Below, piece by piece: positions 1 through 6,860 of a stretch of DNA of 9,196 bases (positions within the stretch are counted from its first letter, which is position 1; every line of letters starts with the position of its first letter). A model generated the notes under the pieces. It ran no database searches. It saw only the letters and a program-made list of their open reading frames with translations, and was not told where the DNA came from. Source of the DNA: Hyphomicrobiales bacterium (GTDB taxonomy: Bacteria; Pseudomonadota; Alphaproteobacteria; Rhizobiales; Beijerinckiaceae). The translations under genes and the position numbers were made by a program. The stretch lies in NCBI GenBank assembly GCA_027489835.1, contig JAIXZF010000358.1, positions 1 through 9,196 of the forward strand, given 5' to 3'.

Positions 1-1677
1 ACCGACATCGCCATCGTCGGCGACACCATCGTCGGCACCCATGGCCGCTATGAGGGCCGCCGCAGCATCGACGCGGCCGGCCGCATCGCGGTGCCCGGCT
101 TCATCGACACGCATCTGCATGTCGAATCCTCGCTGATCACGCCCTTCGAGTTCGAACGCTGCGTGCTGCCTCATGGCGTCACCACGGCAATCTGCGATCC
201 CCACGAGATCGCCAACGTGCTGGGCGCGGAGGGCATCCGCTATTTCCTAGACTGCGCCGAGCGGATGGTGATGGATCTGCGCATCCAGCTCTCCTCCTGC
301 GTGCCGGCGACGCATCTGGAGACGGCGGGGGCCTCGCTCTCGGCGGCCGAACTCGTGCCGTTCATGGACCACCCGAAGGTGATCGGGCTGGCGGAGTTCA
401 TGAACTTTCCGGGCGTGATCCATCGCGATCCGGGCTGCCTCGACAAGCTGAGCGCCTTCTCGGAACGGCACATCGATGGGCATGCGCCGCTTTTGCGCGG
501 CCTTCCCCTCAACGGCTATCTCGCGGCCGGCATCCGCACGGACCACGAGACCACCACGGCCGAGGAGGCGCGCGAGAAGCTCGCCAAAGGCATGCACATC
601 CTGATCCGCGAAGGCTCGGTCTCGAAGGATCTGCATGCGCTGCTGGAGCTGATCGACCGCGACACCTCCCCCTTCCTCGCCTTCTGCACCGACGACCGCA
701 ACCCGCTCGACATCGCCGAGGAAGGCCATCTCGACTTCATGATCCGCACCGCCATCGCCCATGGCCGCGATCCGCTCGCAGTCTACCGAACGGCCACGAT
801 CTCGGCGGCGCGGGCCTTCGGGCTGACGGATCGCGGCTTCATCGGGCCGGGCAAGCGGGCCGACATCGTGCTGCTCGACGATCTGGCCGCATGCCGGGTG
901 AGCCTGACGCTGGCGGGCGGGCGGCTGGGCGACGATGCGGCGTTCGCCGCTCGGCAGCCGGTCACGCCGGTCGGGCGCGGAAGCGTCAAATCAAGGGCGC
1001 TCCATGCGCAGGATTTCCACGTCGCGGCGGCCGAGGGCGAAACATCCGTTATCGGCGTGGTGCCCGGCAAGATCATCACCGAGCACCTCAAGCGCACTCT
1101 GCCGACCCACGTTGTTATCCCCGGCAGCGCCGTAGGCGGCGGCAAGGGGATCCTGTCGCAAGGCGGATCCGCTTCCCGCGCTCCGCGCGACGGGGATGAC
1201 ACCGGGCTTATGGCCGCCGTCGACCTCGATCAGGACATCGTCAAGGTCAGCGTCATCGAGCGGCATGGCCGGACCAACGGCGTCGCCACGGGCTTCGTGC
1301 ACGGCTTCGGCATGAAACGCGGCGCCATCGCCTCATCCGTGGGGCATGACAGCCACAATCTGTGCGTGGTCGGTGTGGATGAGGCCTCGATGGCGGCCGC
1401 CGCGAACCGGCTGGTGGAGCTGGGCGGCGGGTTCTGCGTCGCCGATGGGGGCGAGGTGCTGGCCGAACTCGCACTGCCCATCGCCGGGCTGATGAGCGAA
1501 GGCAGCTTCGAGGATGTCCACGATGCGCTGATCCCGCTCCGGGCGGCGGCTAAAAGCCTTGGCGTGACGCTGGCCGAGCCCTTCCTGCAGGTGGCATTCC
1601 TGACGCTGCCGGTCATCCCGCACCTGAAGATCACCGACAAGGGGCTGGTCGATGTCGACCGCTTCGCGCTGATCTGA
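1..1677 (+). CDS. ade: Adenine deaminase, 5'-truncated by window edge
   Basis: Converts adenine to hypoxanthine plus ammonia in purine salvage; it is a cytosolic metal-dependent enzyme of the amidohydrolase superfamily. The reading frame is already open at base 1, so the true start lies upstream; 558 codons are visible, which is most of the usual 560-600 residues. The visible part shows the metal-binding HxH in THLHVESS (bases 109-132), ICDPHEIANV, the AEFMNFPGV segment, the GHAP histidine (481-483) and the TDDR aspartates (691-696). The C-terminal adenine deaminase domain carries HGFGMKRGAIASSVGHDSHN (about 1303-1362). Codons 1111-1203 encode about 31 residues between TLPTH and GLMAAVDLDQD that I do not expect in the family. 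They coincide with a palindromic repeat, listed separately, and no stop or frameshift results. It stops 24 bp before the convergent DUF2336 gene. It has no evident link to the sulfolactate genes. Confidence 0.93.
   Translation, partial: TDIAIVGDTIVGTHGRYEGRRSIDAAGRIAVPGFIDTHLHVESSLITPFEFERCVLPHGVTTAICDPHEIANVLGAEGIRYFLDCAERMVMDLRIQLSSCVPATHLETAGASLSAAELVPFMDHPKVIGLAEFMNFPGVIHRDPGCLDKLSAFSERHIDGHAPLLRGLPLNGYLAAGIRTDHETTTAEEAREKLAKGMHILIREGSVSKDLHALLELIDRDTSPFLAFCTDDRNPLDIAEEGHLDFMIRTAIAHGRDPLAVYRTATISAARAFGLTDRGFIGPGKRADIVLLDDLAACRVSLTLAGGRLGDDAAFAARQPVTPVGRGSVKSRALHAQDFHVAAAEGETSVIGVVPGKIITEHLKRTLPTHVVIPGSAVGGGKGILSQGGSASRAPRDGDDTGLMAAVDLDQDIVKVSVIERHGRTNGVATGFVHGFGMKRGAIASSVGHDSHNLCVVGVDEASMAAAANRLVELGGGFCVADGGEVLAELALPIAGLMSEGSFEDVHDALIPLRAAAKSLGVTLAEPFLQVAFLTLPVIPHLKITDKGLVDVDRFALI
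1110..1204. repeat. Palindromic repeat inserted in frame inside ade
   Basis: About 95 bp with imperfect inverted ends: the left tip (1110-1122) matches the reverse complement of the right tip (1192-1204) with two mismatches. The inner halves carry GGGGATCC (1146-1153) and GCGGATCC (1163-1170). It is related to the element at 8166-8263: both contain GGATCC, one base, then CTTCCCGCGC, and both end in GGGATGACAC. The order is the same and the spacing between the last two words differs by only 3 bp (21 versus 24). In the ade frame it reads as 31 codons rich in Gly, Ser, Ala and Asp, with codons such as GTT, GTA, CAA and GGA that are uncommon in the rest of the gene. That it was inserted is inferred from its position between conserved family segments. 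Confidence 0.75.
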
Positions 1678-1701
1678 GAGCGCGCCGGGCGGACTTCGCC
1701 G

Positions 1702-2733
1702 TCAGTTCGGCCGTGAGCCGTGCTCCACGAGCATGTGCATCACGCGGCGGGCGTCGGCGACCTGAAGGCGTCCGTAATCGGCCTCGGCGCGCTGGAGCCT
1801 CGGCGTGATCTGCCCGGCCTCGTAGCGCTTCACCAGGAGGCGCAGCACAGTTTCCCAATTAAGCCGCGCGGCCTTGGCATAGGCGAGGAAGCCGCCATGC
1901 GGATCGACCGCGTAGGCCTTTGCGACGCAGATCGTCGGCGCGTCGAGCGCCTTGGCCAGTTCCCCGAGAGCGGCATCGACCTGCCCGGCGCTCAGGAGGT
2001 CCCGGATCGTGAGCTGCAGGGCCGACAGCCGCTCATACATCGTCATCGCCTCGACCGGGCGGACCTGTGCGGACGCGGCGGCTTGGCTCCGGCCGCGCGT
2101 GTCCGGCGTCGCGGCTGCACCCGTGCCGCTGTCGTCGACATCGTCGAGTTCGTCGGCCACGTCGGACCGCTGCAGCAGCACATCGTAGAGGCCGGCATCG
2201 TCCTGCGCCGCCTCGGCCAGCTGACGCCGACCGGCCGGCGAGAATTCGGCGCCGGCATTGCCGGCAAGGGCCAGCCTGACGCGGCCGTCGCCGCGCGAGA
2301 TCATCACGTCGGTGACGCTGCTCGACAGGCTGCTTCGCTCGCAGATGGCGAGCAGATGCTCGGGGCTCTTCACGGTCGCCAGCGCGAGCAGTTGCTCGTT
2401 GAGCAGCAGCGGCGACAGCCGGAGCACGGGGCGAGCCACGACGATGGAATCGTCGAAGGCGAGGTAGCGCACGGAGCGGCCGGGCGCGCGGCTGCGGGGC
2501 GCCAGCGTTTCCGACAGGACGGCGCGCGCCCGCTCGCTCGTCGACAGCAGCAGGGTGACGAAGATGGCGTCGAAGGTCTCGACACCATCCTCGGGCAGCA
2601 CGTCGCCGACGCCGTCGAAGAGAGCTGCGAGCTTGACGAGGATCTCGTCGCGGCGCGGCTGGGCCAGACGGGACAGGCTTCCCGTCAGATCGCCAATGGC
2701 CACGCTCCTGCCCGTCATCACGCTCACGCACAC
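1702..2733 (-). CDS. DUF2336 domain-containing protein, function unknown
   Basis: A 343-residue protein recognised as DUF2336, an alpha-helical, HEAT-repeat-like family common in Hyphomicrobiales and other Alphaproteobacteria; no biochemical role can be assigned. No signal peptide or membrane segment is visible. Residues about 15-190 hold the repeat-like helices, including LLLSTSERARAVLSETLA (61-78), a FDDSIVVARPVLRLSPLL stretch (93-110) and SSVTDVMISRGDGRVRLAL (138-156). An acidic and Ala/Ser/Thr-rich linker (about 192-228) follows, then a second helical block (about 230-338). The start is uncertain: GTG at 2733 follows a GGAAGG motif by about 5 nt, while GTG 2727 and ATG 2718 are also in frame. 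It lies 134 bp downstream of comC on the same strand but shares no obvious function with it, and may have its own promoter. It ends 24 bp from the convergent ade stop. Confidence 0.82.
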   Translation of the reverse strand: MCVSVMTGRSVAIGDLTGSLSRLAQPRRDEILVKLAALFDGVGDVLPEDGVETFDAIFVTLLLSTSERARAVLSETLAPRSRAPGRSVRYLAFDDSIVVARPVLRLSPLLLNEQLLALATVKSPEHLLAICERSSLSSSVTDVMISRGDGRVRLALAGNAGAEFSPAGRRQLAEAAQDDAGLYDVLLQRSDVADELDDVDDSGTGAAATPDTRGRSQAAASAQVRPVEAMTMYERLSALQLTIRDLLSAGQVDAALGELAKALDAPTICVAKAYAVDPHGGFLAYAKAARLNWETVLRLLVKRYEAGQITPRLQRAEADYGRLQVADARRVMHMLVEHGSRPN

Positions 2734-2798
2734 GCAGCCCTTCCGCGCGCCTTGCTGGGGCTGCGCCGTCTCGGGCTCTTGTTCACATCTCGACCGGG

Positions 2799-2830
2799 AT
2801 TATCGCCGGGAGTGCTGAACAAACTGCAAA
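2799..2830 (-). promoter_or_regulatory. Weak candidate promoter for the DUF2336 gene
   Basis: On the - strand a GATAAT hexamer (2804-2799) lies about 65 nt upstream of the DUF2336 start. TTTGCA (2830-2825) or TTGCAG (2829-2824) sits 19-20 nt further upstream. The spacer is longer than the ideal 17 nt and the -35 match is poor, so this is only a suggestion that the gene can be transcribed apart from comC. Confidence 0.22.
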
Positions 2831-2835
2831 TTCGA

Positions 2836-2857
2836 GCGCCCCGACTGCGGGAAGCGC
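2836..2857 (-). terminator. Possible stem-loop after comC
   Basis: Ten bases after the comC stop codon, GCGC and CCCG pair with CGGG and GCGC around a 4-nt loop, with an AA bulge on one side. There is no real U-run behind it, only a short T-containing stretch, so it may be a 3' stabilising hairpin or a weak terminator rather than a classic intrinsic terminator. Confidence 0.3.
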
Positions 2858-2867
2858 AAGGAGTGTC

Positions 2868-3836
2868 CTAGGCTTGCGGCACCTCGATGCCGCTGGCGGC
2901 TGCCTTCGAGCGCAGCGCGAGCCGGCGCACGCCCGGCAGCCGCGCTCCGGGCTGGCTCTCGATGGCCTCGGCCAGCGCCGTCATGCGCGCGCCGAACCAG
3001 GAGCCGCCCATCGCGCCGGGATCGATGGCGAGGATGAGCTGGCCCGTCTTCGGGGAGCCGCCTTCGCCATCGAGGAAGGACGAGGCCTCGTAGGCGAAAT
3101 GCGCGCCGACAAGCGCCGCCGACAGGATTTCGACCATCATCGCCAGCGTGGCGCCCTTGGCGTCGCCGAGCGGCACCATGGTGCCCGCCATCGCTTTGGC
3201 GGCATCGGTCGTGGGCTTGCCATCCACGTCGAGCGCCCAGCCCTCGGGGATCGGCTCGCCCTTCTGCCGCGCCACGATGATCGGCCCACGCGCGACCTTC
3301 GACAGCGCCATGTCGATGACGACGGGCGCGCGGCCTGGCAGCGGGGCTGCGAAGGCGATGGGGTTGGTGCCGAAAACCGGCTTCGAGCCGCCCCACGGCG
3401 CCATGGCGCCGGGCGTGTTGGCGAACAGGATGGCGACGAGGCCAAGTTCCGCCAGCTTCTCCACATGCAGCCCCGCGGCGCCGCAATGGTTGGAGTTGCG
3501 GATGGGTGCGATGGCGATGCCCTGCTGGCGCGCGGCCGTGGGCAGCTCGTCGATGGCGAGGTCGATGGCCGGATAGGCGAAGCCGTCGAGCGCGTCGATG
3601 GCGATGACGGCCGGCTTCGGCCGCTCGGCGCGCGGCTCGGCGCGGCCATCGATCTTGCCGCTGCGAACCATGGCCAGATAGGTCGGCACGCGGCTCAGCC
3701 CGTGGCCCTTCAGCCCATCAGCCTCAGCGGCGACGAGGGCGCGGGCGACCGAGCGGGCGTTCGCCTCGCTCACGCCGGCGGCAACGAACTGGCCGGCCAC
3801 CTGGTCGATGGCGGCTGGAAGGGTCATGACGGGCAT
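2868..3836 (-). CDS. comC: (R)-sulfolactate dehydrogenase, Ldh_2 (malate/L-lactate dehydrogenase) family
   Basis: Predicted to oxidise or reduce (R)-3-sulfolactate and 3-sulfopyruvate with NAD(P), acting with SlcC to turn the S isomer into the R isomer used by SuyAB. The 322-residue protein belongs to the Ldh_2 family (malate, ureidoglycolate and sulfolactate dehydrogenases). Family marks are GLKGHGLSR (41-49, with the conserved catalytic His45 and Arg49), NSNHCGAAGLH (114-124), the GTNPIAFAAP nucleotide/substrate segment (156-165), Asp175 and KGATLAMMVEILSAAL (228-243). The frame is open 30 codons further upstream, but that part runs through a palindromic repeat. ATG 3836 has a GGAG (3848-3845) 8 nt upstream, so I chose it. 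The substrate is inferred from the neighbours slcC, suyZ and suyAB; by sequence family alone it could be another 2-hydroxyacid dehydrogenase. It is the last gene of the apparent operon. Confidence 0.85.
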   Translation of the reverse strand: MPVMTLPAAIDQVAGQFVAAGVSEANARSVARALVAAEADGLKGHGLSRVPTYLAMVRSGKIDGRAEPRAERPKPAVIAIDALDGFAYPAIDLAIDELPTAARQQGIAIAPIRNSNHCGAAGLHVEKLAELGLVAILFANTPGAMAPWGGSKPVFGTNPIAFAAPLPGRAPVVIDMALSKVARGPIIVARQKGEPIPEGWALDVDGKPTTDAAKAMAGTMVPLGDAKGATLAMMVEILSAALVGAHFAYEASSFLDGEGGSPKTGQLILAIDPGAMGGSWFGARMTALAEAIESQPGARLPGVRRLALRSKAAASGIEVPQA

Positions 3837-3844
3837 GGTTCGGT

Positions 3845-3848
3845 CTCC
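3845..3848 (-). promoter_or_regulatory. Ribosome binding site deciding the comC start
   Basis: GGAG on the - strand, 8 nt before ATG 3836. It favours this start over the in-frame start at 3926, which would translate part of the repeat element. Confidence 0.6.
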
Positions 3849-3860
3849 ATCTTCAGCCGC

Positions 3861-3990
3861 GTCATTCCGGGGCGATACGCGGGCATCGGACCCGGAACCC
3901 ATGATCGTGGCAGTGATAACTGGCACAGGAAGCGAGATGCGTCCCGGTCGTCGACAGGTTTCGGGTTCGGCTGCGCCGCCCCGGAAAGGC
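3861..3990. repeat. Degenerate palindromic repeat between slcC and comC
   Basis: The left side starts GTCATTCCGGGGCG (3861-3874) and continues to GGACCCGGAACCC (3888-3900). The right side holds CGGGTTCGG (3962-3970) and GCCGCCCCGGAAAGGC (3975-3990), so the two sides form an imperfect inverted repeat about 130 bp long. This matches the general pattern of REP-like intergenic palindromes in Hyphomicrobiales. The left end is 24 nt before the comC ATG and the right end 21 nt after the slcC stop. Confidence 0.6.
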
Positions 3991-4011
3991 GGGGGATCAC
4001 GGGCGGCGCGA

Positions 4012-4944
4012 TCACCCCAGCGCCTTCTTCACGTTCTCGACCGTCACCCAGGATACGTCGACATTCGATTCCTCGGTGACGCCGGCGATGTGCGGGGTAA
4101 GGATGAGGTTGGGGCAACCAGCGAACTGGGCCGCTCCATCGCCCTTCAGCGGCTCAACGTCGAACACATCGAGCGCCGCGCCCGCGATCTCGCCAGCCTT
4201 CAGCCCCGCGACCAGCGCCGCCTCGTCCACAACGCCGCCGCGCGCCGCGTTGATGAGGACCGCGCCGCGCTTCATCGCCTTCAGCGCGGCCGCGTCGATC
4301 AGGTTTCGCGTCTCCTCCGTGAGCGGAACGTGCAGGCTGACGATGTCGGCTTCAGCGAGCAGACGCTCCAGCGTGGCCGGCTCCGCGCCATGGGCGGCCC
4401 AGAGCGGGCTGTCCGCCGGCACGAAGGGGTCGTAAGCGAGGATGCGGGAGACAGCGAGGCCGCGGAAGCGGGCCACCGTGTCGCGCGCGATGCCGCCGAA
4501 GCCGACCAGACCCAGCGTCTTGTTGCGGACTTCGCGGCCGATCAGGTCGTTGCGCGGCCACTGGCCCGCCGCAACGCGGTCTGTCGCGAACCAGGCGCCG
4601 CGCAGCAGGATCAGCGCCGCCGTCACGACGTACTCCGCCACGGCCACGTTGTTCGCGCCCGTCGCCGGCAGCACGGCGATGCCGCGCGCCTTGCAGGCCT
4701 CGACGTCTATGTTGTCGAGGCCGACGCCGAGGCGGCCAATGGCCTTGACGTTGGCCATGCCGGACAAGAGCGCACCCCGGACCTGCGTTCGGTTGCGCAC
4801 GATCAGCGCGCGGCAATTCGCGGCCACCGCTGCGAGTTCGTCGGGCTTGTCCACCAGCTTCGGATCGTAATGGACGTCGAAGCCCTTCAGCCCTTCTTGG
4901 ATGGCGGCCTCGTCCATGAACTCGGTGATGACGATGTCGGGCAT
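4012..4944 (-). CDS. slcC: (S)-sulfolactate dehydrogenase, D-2-hydroxyacid dehydrogenase (SerA-like) family
   Basis: Predicted to oxidise (S)-3-sulfolactate to 3-sulfopyruvate with NAD+ in the cytosol, the entry step for the S isomer. The 310-residue protein has the typical 2-hydroxyacid dehydrogenase layout: a split substrate-binding domain (about 1-95 and 285-310) around a Rossmann fold. The nucleotide motif is GLVGFGGIA (145-153) with Asp172 as the acidic NAD-selecting residue. The catalytic trio is Arg235 in NAARGG, Glu264 in DVFDVEP and His285 in TPHIAG. There is no C-terminal ACT domain, unlike long SerA proteins, so it is not a typical phosphoglycerate dehydrogenase of serine synthesis. 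It starts 9 bp after the suyZ stop with an AGGAGG ribosome site overlapping that stop, which indicates translational coupling. The substrate is inferred from the sulfolactate neighbours; the enzyme family itself is certain. Confidence 0.87.
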   Translation of the reverse strand: MPDIVITEFMDEAAIQEGLKGFDVHYDPKLVDKPDELAAVAANCRALIVRNRTQVRGALLSGMANVKAIGRLGVGLDNIDVEACKARGIAVLPATGANNVAVAEYVVTAALILLRGAWFATDRVAAGQWPRNDLIGREVRNKTLGLVGFGGIARDTVARFRGLAVSRILAYDPFVPADSPLWAAHGAEPATLERLLAEADIVSLHVPLTEETRNLIDAAALKAMKRGAVLINAARGGVVDEAALVAGLKAGEIAGAALDVFDVEPLKGDGAAQFAGCPNLILTPHIAGVTEESNVDVSWVTVENVKKALG

Positions 4945-4948
4945 GGAA

Positions 4949-4955
4949 CCTCCTC
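4949..4955 (-). promoter_or_regulatory. slcC ribosome binding site overlapping the suyZ stop codon
   Basis: GAGGAGG on the - strand, 4 nt before the slcC ATG at 4944; its first two bases belong to the suyZ TGA (4956-4954). Ribosomes finishing suyZ would be delivered to the slcC start. Confidence 0.75.
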
Positions 4956-6009
4956 AGCCGACCAGCCTGAGGCCGGCGATGATCAGGAACAGGATGGTGA
5001 AGGTGGCGCCCATGAACACGGCCATGTGCCGCCAGCCGATGGTGAGGATCGATTTCAGCGAAGTGCCGAGGCCGAGCGCCGCGATGGCGATGAGCAGCCC
5101 CCATTTCGAGGCCTCGCCCAGCGCCGCCTTGAGCGCGGGATAGCCGATGGAGGCCGCGAGCGCGGGGCTGGCCGCCATCAGGCTGTTGACCACGCACAGA
5201 GCCAGGAAGACGAGCGCGAAGACCGGGACCGGCACCCTGGCCTCGCCGGCGCGCGCGCCCTGGCGCATGAACCACCAGCCGATGGCCAGCACCATCGGCA
5301 GCAGCAGGAACACCCGGAAGAGCTTGACGATGACGGCCGTGTTGCCGACCGGCTCGGACACCGCATAGCCCGCGCCGACCACCTGGGCCATGTCGTGGAT
5401 GGTGGCGCCCAGCATGATGCCGGTGGTGCGGTCACCATAGCCGAGCCAGAGGCAGAGCGGCGGATAGGCCAGCATGACCACGGTGGAGATCGCGTTGGCC
5501 ATCACGACGGCGAAGGCGATGTCGGCGCCCTTTCGGGGGTAATCAGGCACTACGGTGGCGGTGGCGAGGGTGGCCGAGGCGCCGCAGACGGCGTTGGCCG
5601 CACCGGCCAGCGCGCCGAAGCCCGCATCGCCGCCCAGCGCCTTGGCGAGCCTGATGGCGACCGCCACCGTCACGACCATGGAGACGACGATCAGCAGGGC
5701 CACGCCGAGGCCCAGCCCGATGATGTCGCCCAGCGCGATGCGGAGGCCGAGCAGGCCGATGGCCCAGCGCAGCAGCTTCTTGACGCAGAAGGTCATGCCC
5801 GGCTCGAAGCGCGGCGTCATCACGGCCGAATGCAGCGCAATGCCGATGATGAGCGCGATCACCATGTCCGGCAGCGAGAGCTGGCCGCCTGTGATCGTTT
5901 TCAGCAGCGGGGCTGCGAGAAAGCTGGCGATCGCGACCGCCAGCGAAAGCAGTACGCCGGGGGCGAGCTTGCGGAGCGTGGCCGAGGTGGGCAGGGCGAT
6001 GGCTGTCAT
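4954..6009 (-). CDS. suyZ: YeiH-family (UPF0324) exporter, putative sulfite/sulfate exporter SuyZ
   Basis: A 351-residue integral inner-membrane protein predicted to remove the sulfite released by SuyAB, or sulfate formed from it. It belongs to the YeiH/UPF0324 family, which recurs beside sulfonate-cleaving enzymes. About ten hydrophobic segments are visible, roughly at 15-35, 47-64, 80-97, 99-120, 132-153, 163-188, 200-216, 225-247, 260-282, 303-318 and 327-349 (one of these may be re-entrant). Family signatures are GAANAVCGASATLATATV (136-153) and GATIHDMAQVVGAGYAVSE (201-219), followed by AVIVKLFRVFLL (225-236). The start ATG 6009 has no clear Shine-Dalgarno sequence, and the arm of a perfect inverted repeat ends 18 nt upstream. 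The exact ion is not shown by the sequence. It sits between the GNAT gene and slcC in the sulfolactate operon. Confidence 0.88.
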   Translation of the reverse strand: MTAIALPTSATLRKLAPGVLLSLAVAIASFLAAPLLKTITGGQLSLPDMVIALIIGIALHSAVMTPRFEPGMTFCVKKLLRWAIGLLGLRIALGDIIGLGLGVALLIVVSMVVTVAVAIRLAKALGGDAGFGALAGAANAVCGASATLATATVVPDYPRKGADIAFAVVMANAISTVVMLAYPPLCLWLGYGDRTTGIMLGATIHDMAQVVGAGYAVSEPVGNTAVIVKLFRVFLLLPMVLAIGWWFMRQGARAGEARVPVPVFALVFLALCVVNSLMAASPALAASIGYPALKAALGEASKWGLLIAIAALGLGTSLKSILTIGWRHMAVFMGATFTILFLIIAGLRLVG

Positions 6010-6027
6010 GACCGGCGCGGCCCGGTC

Positions 6028-6157
6028 GCCCCACCCTCACCCTCCCCGCGGGGCGGGGAGGGAAGCGGCAGGCATGGGGGGAAGGTGATGAACCCATTTA
6101 TCGGCAGCGATGCGGGTCGTTTCCCTCCCCGCCCCGCGGGGAGGGTGAGGGTGGGGC
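6028..6157. repeat. Perfect 37-bp inverted repeat (REP-doublet-like) between the GNAT gene and suyZ
   Basis: The left arm 6028-6064 and the right arm 6121-6157 are exact reverse complements over 37 bp, separated by 56 bp. Each arm is itself a small hairpin: in the left arm CCCTCCCC (6040-6047) pairs with GGGGAGGG (6055-6062) around GCGGGGC. It therefore looks like two copies of a GC-rich REP-type unit facing each other, a typical doublet of dispersed repeats in Alphaproteobacteria. It fills most of the 190-bp gap. Confidence 0.85.
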
Positions 6158-6199
6158 TATCCGAGCCGAACCACCGATCAGGCGCATCCGGAAACACAT

Positions 6200-6754
6200 T
6201 CATGAGCCGAGCCCGATCCTGTAAACATGCTTCGACAAGCCGGTGAAGAGATCGTCCCGGGTCCCGACAAGGACGCCGCCACAGCGTTCGATCACCTTCT
6301 GCGACGCCACGTTGTCCGCATTCGTCGTGATCTCGATGGCCGTGAGGCCGACCATCCTTGCCTCGGGCAGCAGCAGCCGCAAAGCCGCGGTGGCGTGGCC
6401 CCTGCCCCGCTTCCACGGCACGACGGCGTAGCCGACATGACCCGAGACATGGGGAGGCAGCTCGTCGCCACCGGGCTGCCAGCGCAGGTTGATCGAGCCG
6501 ACGAATTCGCCATCCCACATCCAGCGCACGATCTGCGGCAATCGGGGGCGCATCGTGCCGTCCGGCTGCTCGATGAGCCCCTCGCTGCTGACGAGATCGG
6601 CGAGGAAGGCATCCCCGTCGGCCTCGATGGCGGCGAGATAGCTGGCTGATACATCCCGGCTCGTCTGCGGCGACCAGCCCTGCTTCAGGGCCACGATGAA
6701 GGGATCGAGATACTCGCGGGCGGGGGTCACGAGCCGCAGCAGCTCAACAGTCAC
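6200..6754 (-). CDS. GNAT-family N-acetyltransferase (COG3981-like)
   Basis: A 184-residue predicted cytosolic acetyltransferase using acetyl-CoA; the acceptor is unknown. The GNAT core covers about 75-165. The beta strands around VRWMWDGEFVGSINLRW (76-92) lead to the acetyl-CoA motif VVPWKRGRGHATAAL (111-125), in which the R-G-R-G-H-A loop holds the pyrophosphate. Then come EITTNADNVASQKVIERCGG (141-160), with the NxDNxxSxKVIEKxGG signature typical of COG3981-like proteins. The start is GTG 6754 with only a weak purine-rich site ahead, so a slightly later start is possible. It is co-oriented with suyB (106 bp upstream) and suyZ (190 bp downstream) but separated from both by palindromic repeats. 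No known sulfolactate step needs an acetyltransferase, so it may be an unrelated passenger or have an undescribed accessory role. Confidence 0.87.
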   Translation of the reverse strand: MTVELLRLVTPAREYLDPFIVALKQGWSPQTSRDVSASYLAAIEADGDAFLADLVSSEGLIEQPDGTMRPRLPQIVRWMWDGEFVGSINLRWQPGGDELPPHVSGHVGYAVVPWKRGRGHATAALRLLLPEARMVGLTAIEITTNADNVASQKVIERCGGVLVGTRDDLFTGLSKHVYRIGLGS

Positions 6755-6767
6755 GTCCGCCCCATCT

Positions 6768-6850
6768 CGTCATTCCGAGCGCAGCGAAGCAATCTGGAAC
6801 GGTGCACACCGGGGCTGGATTGCTTCGTCGCTCTGCTCCTCGCAATGACG
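6768..6850. repeat. Imperfect palindromic repeat between suyB and the GNAT gene
   Basis: An 83-bp element. CGTCATTCCGAG (6768-6779) with GCGAAGCAATCTGG (6784-6797) faces CTGGATTGCTTCGTCGCT (6815-6832) and CGCAATGACG (6841-6850) in inverted orientation. It would fold into a long hairpin in the mRNA. The sequence type, CGTCATTGCGAGG with GAAGCAATCC, is a familiar dispersed intergenic repeat in proteobacterial genomes. It begins 10 bp after the suyB stop and ends 13 nt before the GNAT start. Confidence 0.8.
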
Positions 6851-6860
6851 GTCATGAGCC

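Noticed and set aside
1678..1701. Terminator in the gap between the convergent ade and DUF2336 genes
   Set aside because: The 24-bp gap is GC-rich but contains no convincing stem-loop with a T-run in either direction.
1720..2871. A 383-codon open frame on the + strand opposite the DUF2336 gene
   Set aside because: The - strand frame has the DUF2336 sequence pattern and normal composition; the + strand product has none.
3837..3926. Upstream start for comC at 3926 giving 352 residues
   Set aside because: The additional 30 residues are translated from the palindromic repeat, and ATG 3836 has a suitable ribosome site.
4012..4944. Phosphoglycerate dehydrogenase SerA of serine synthesis
   Set aside because: It lacks the C-terminal regulatory domains of long SerA proteins and is translationally coupled to suyZ in a sulfolactate operon.
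3808..6246. An 812-codon open frame on the + strand antisense to slcC and suyZ
   Set aside because: Its product is a low-complexity His/Arg/Asp/Ala-rich chain without recognisable domains, and the - strand genes beneath it have clear family motifs. Long antisense frames are common in GC-rich DNA.
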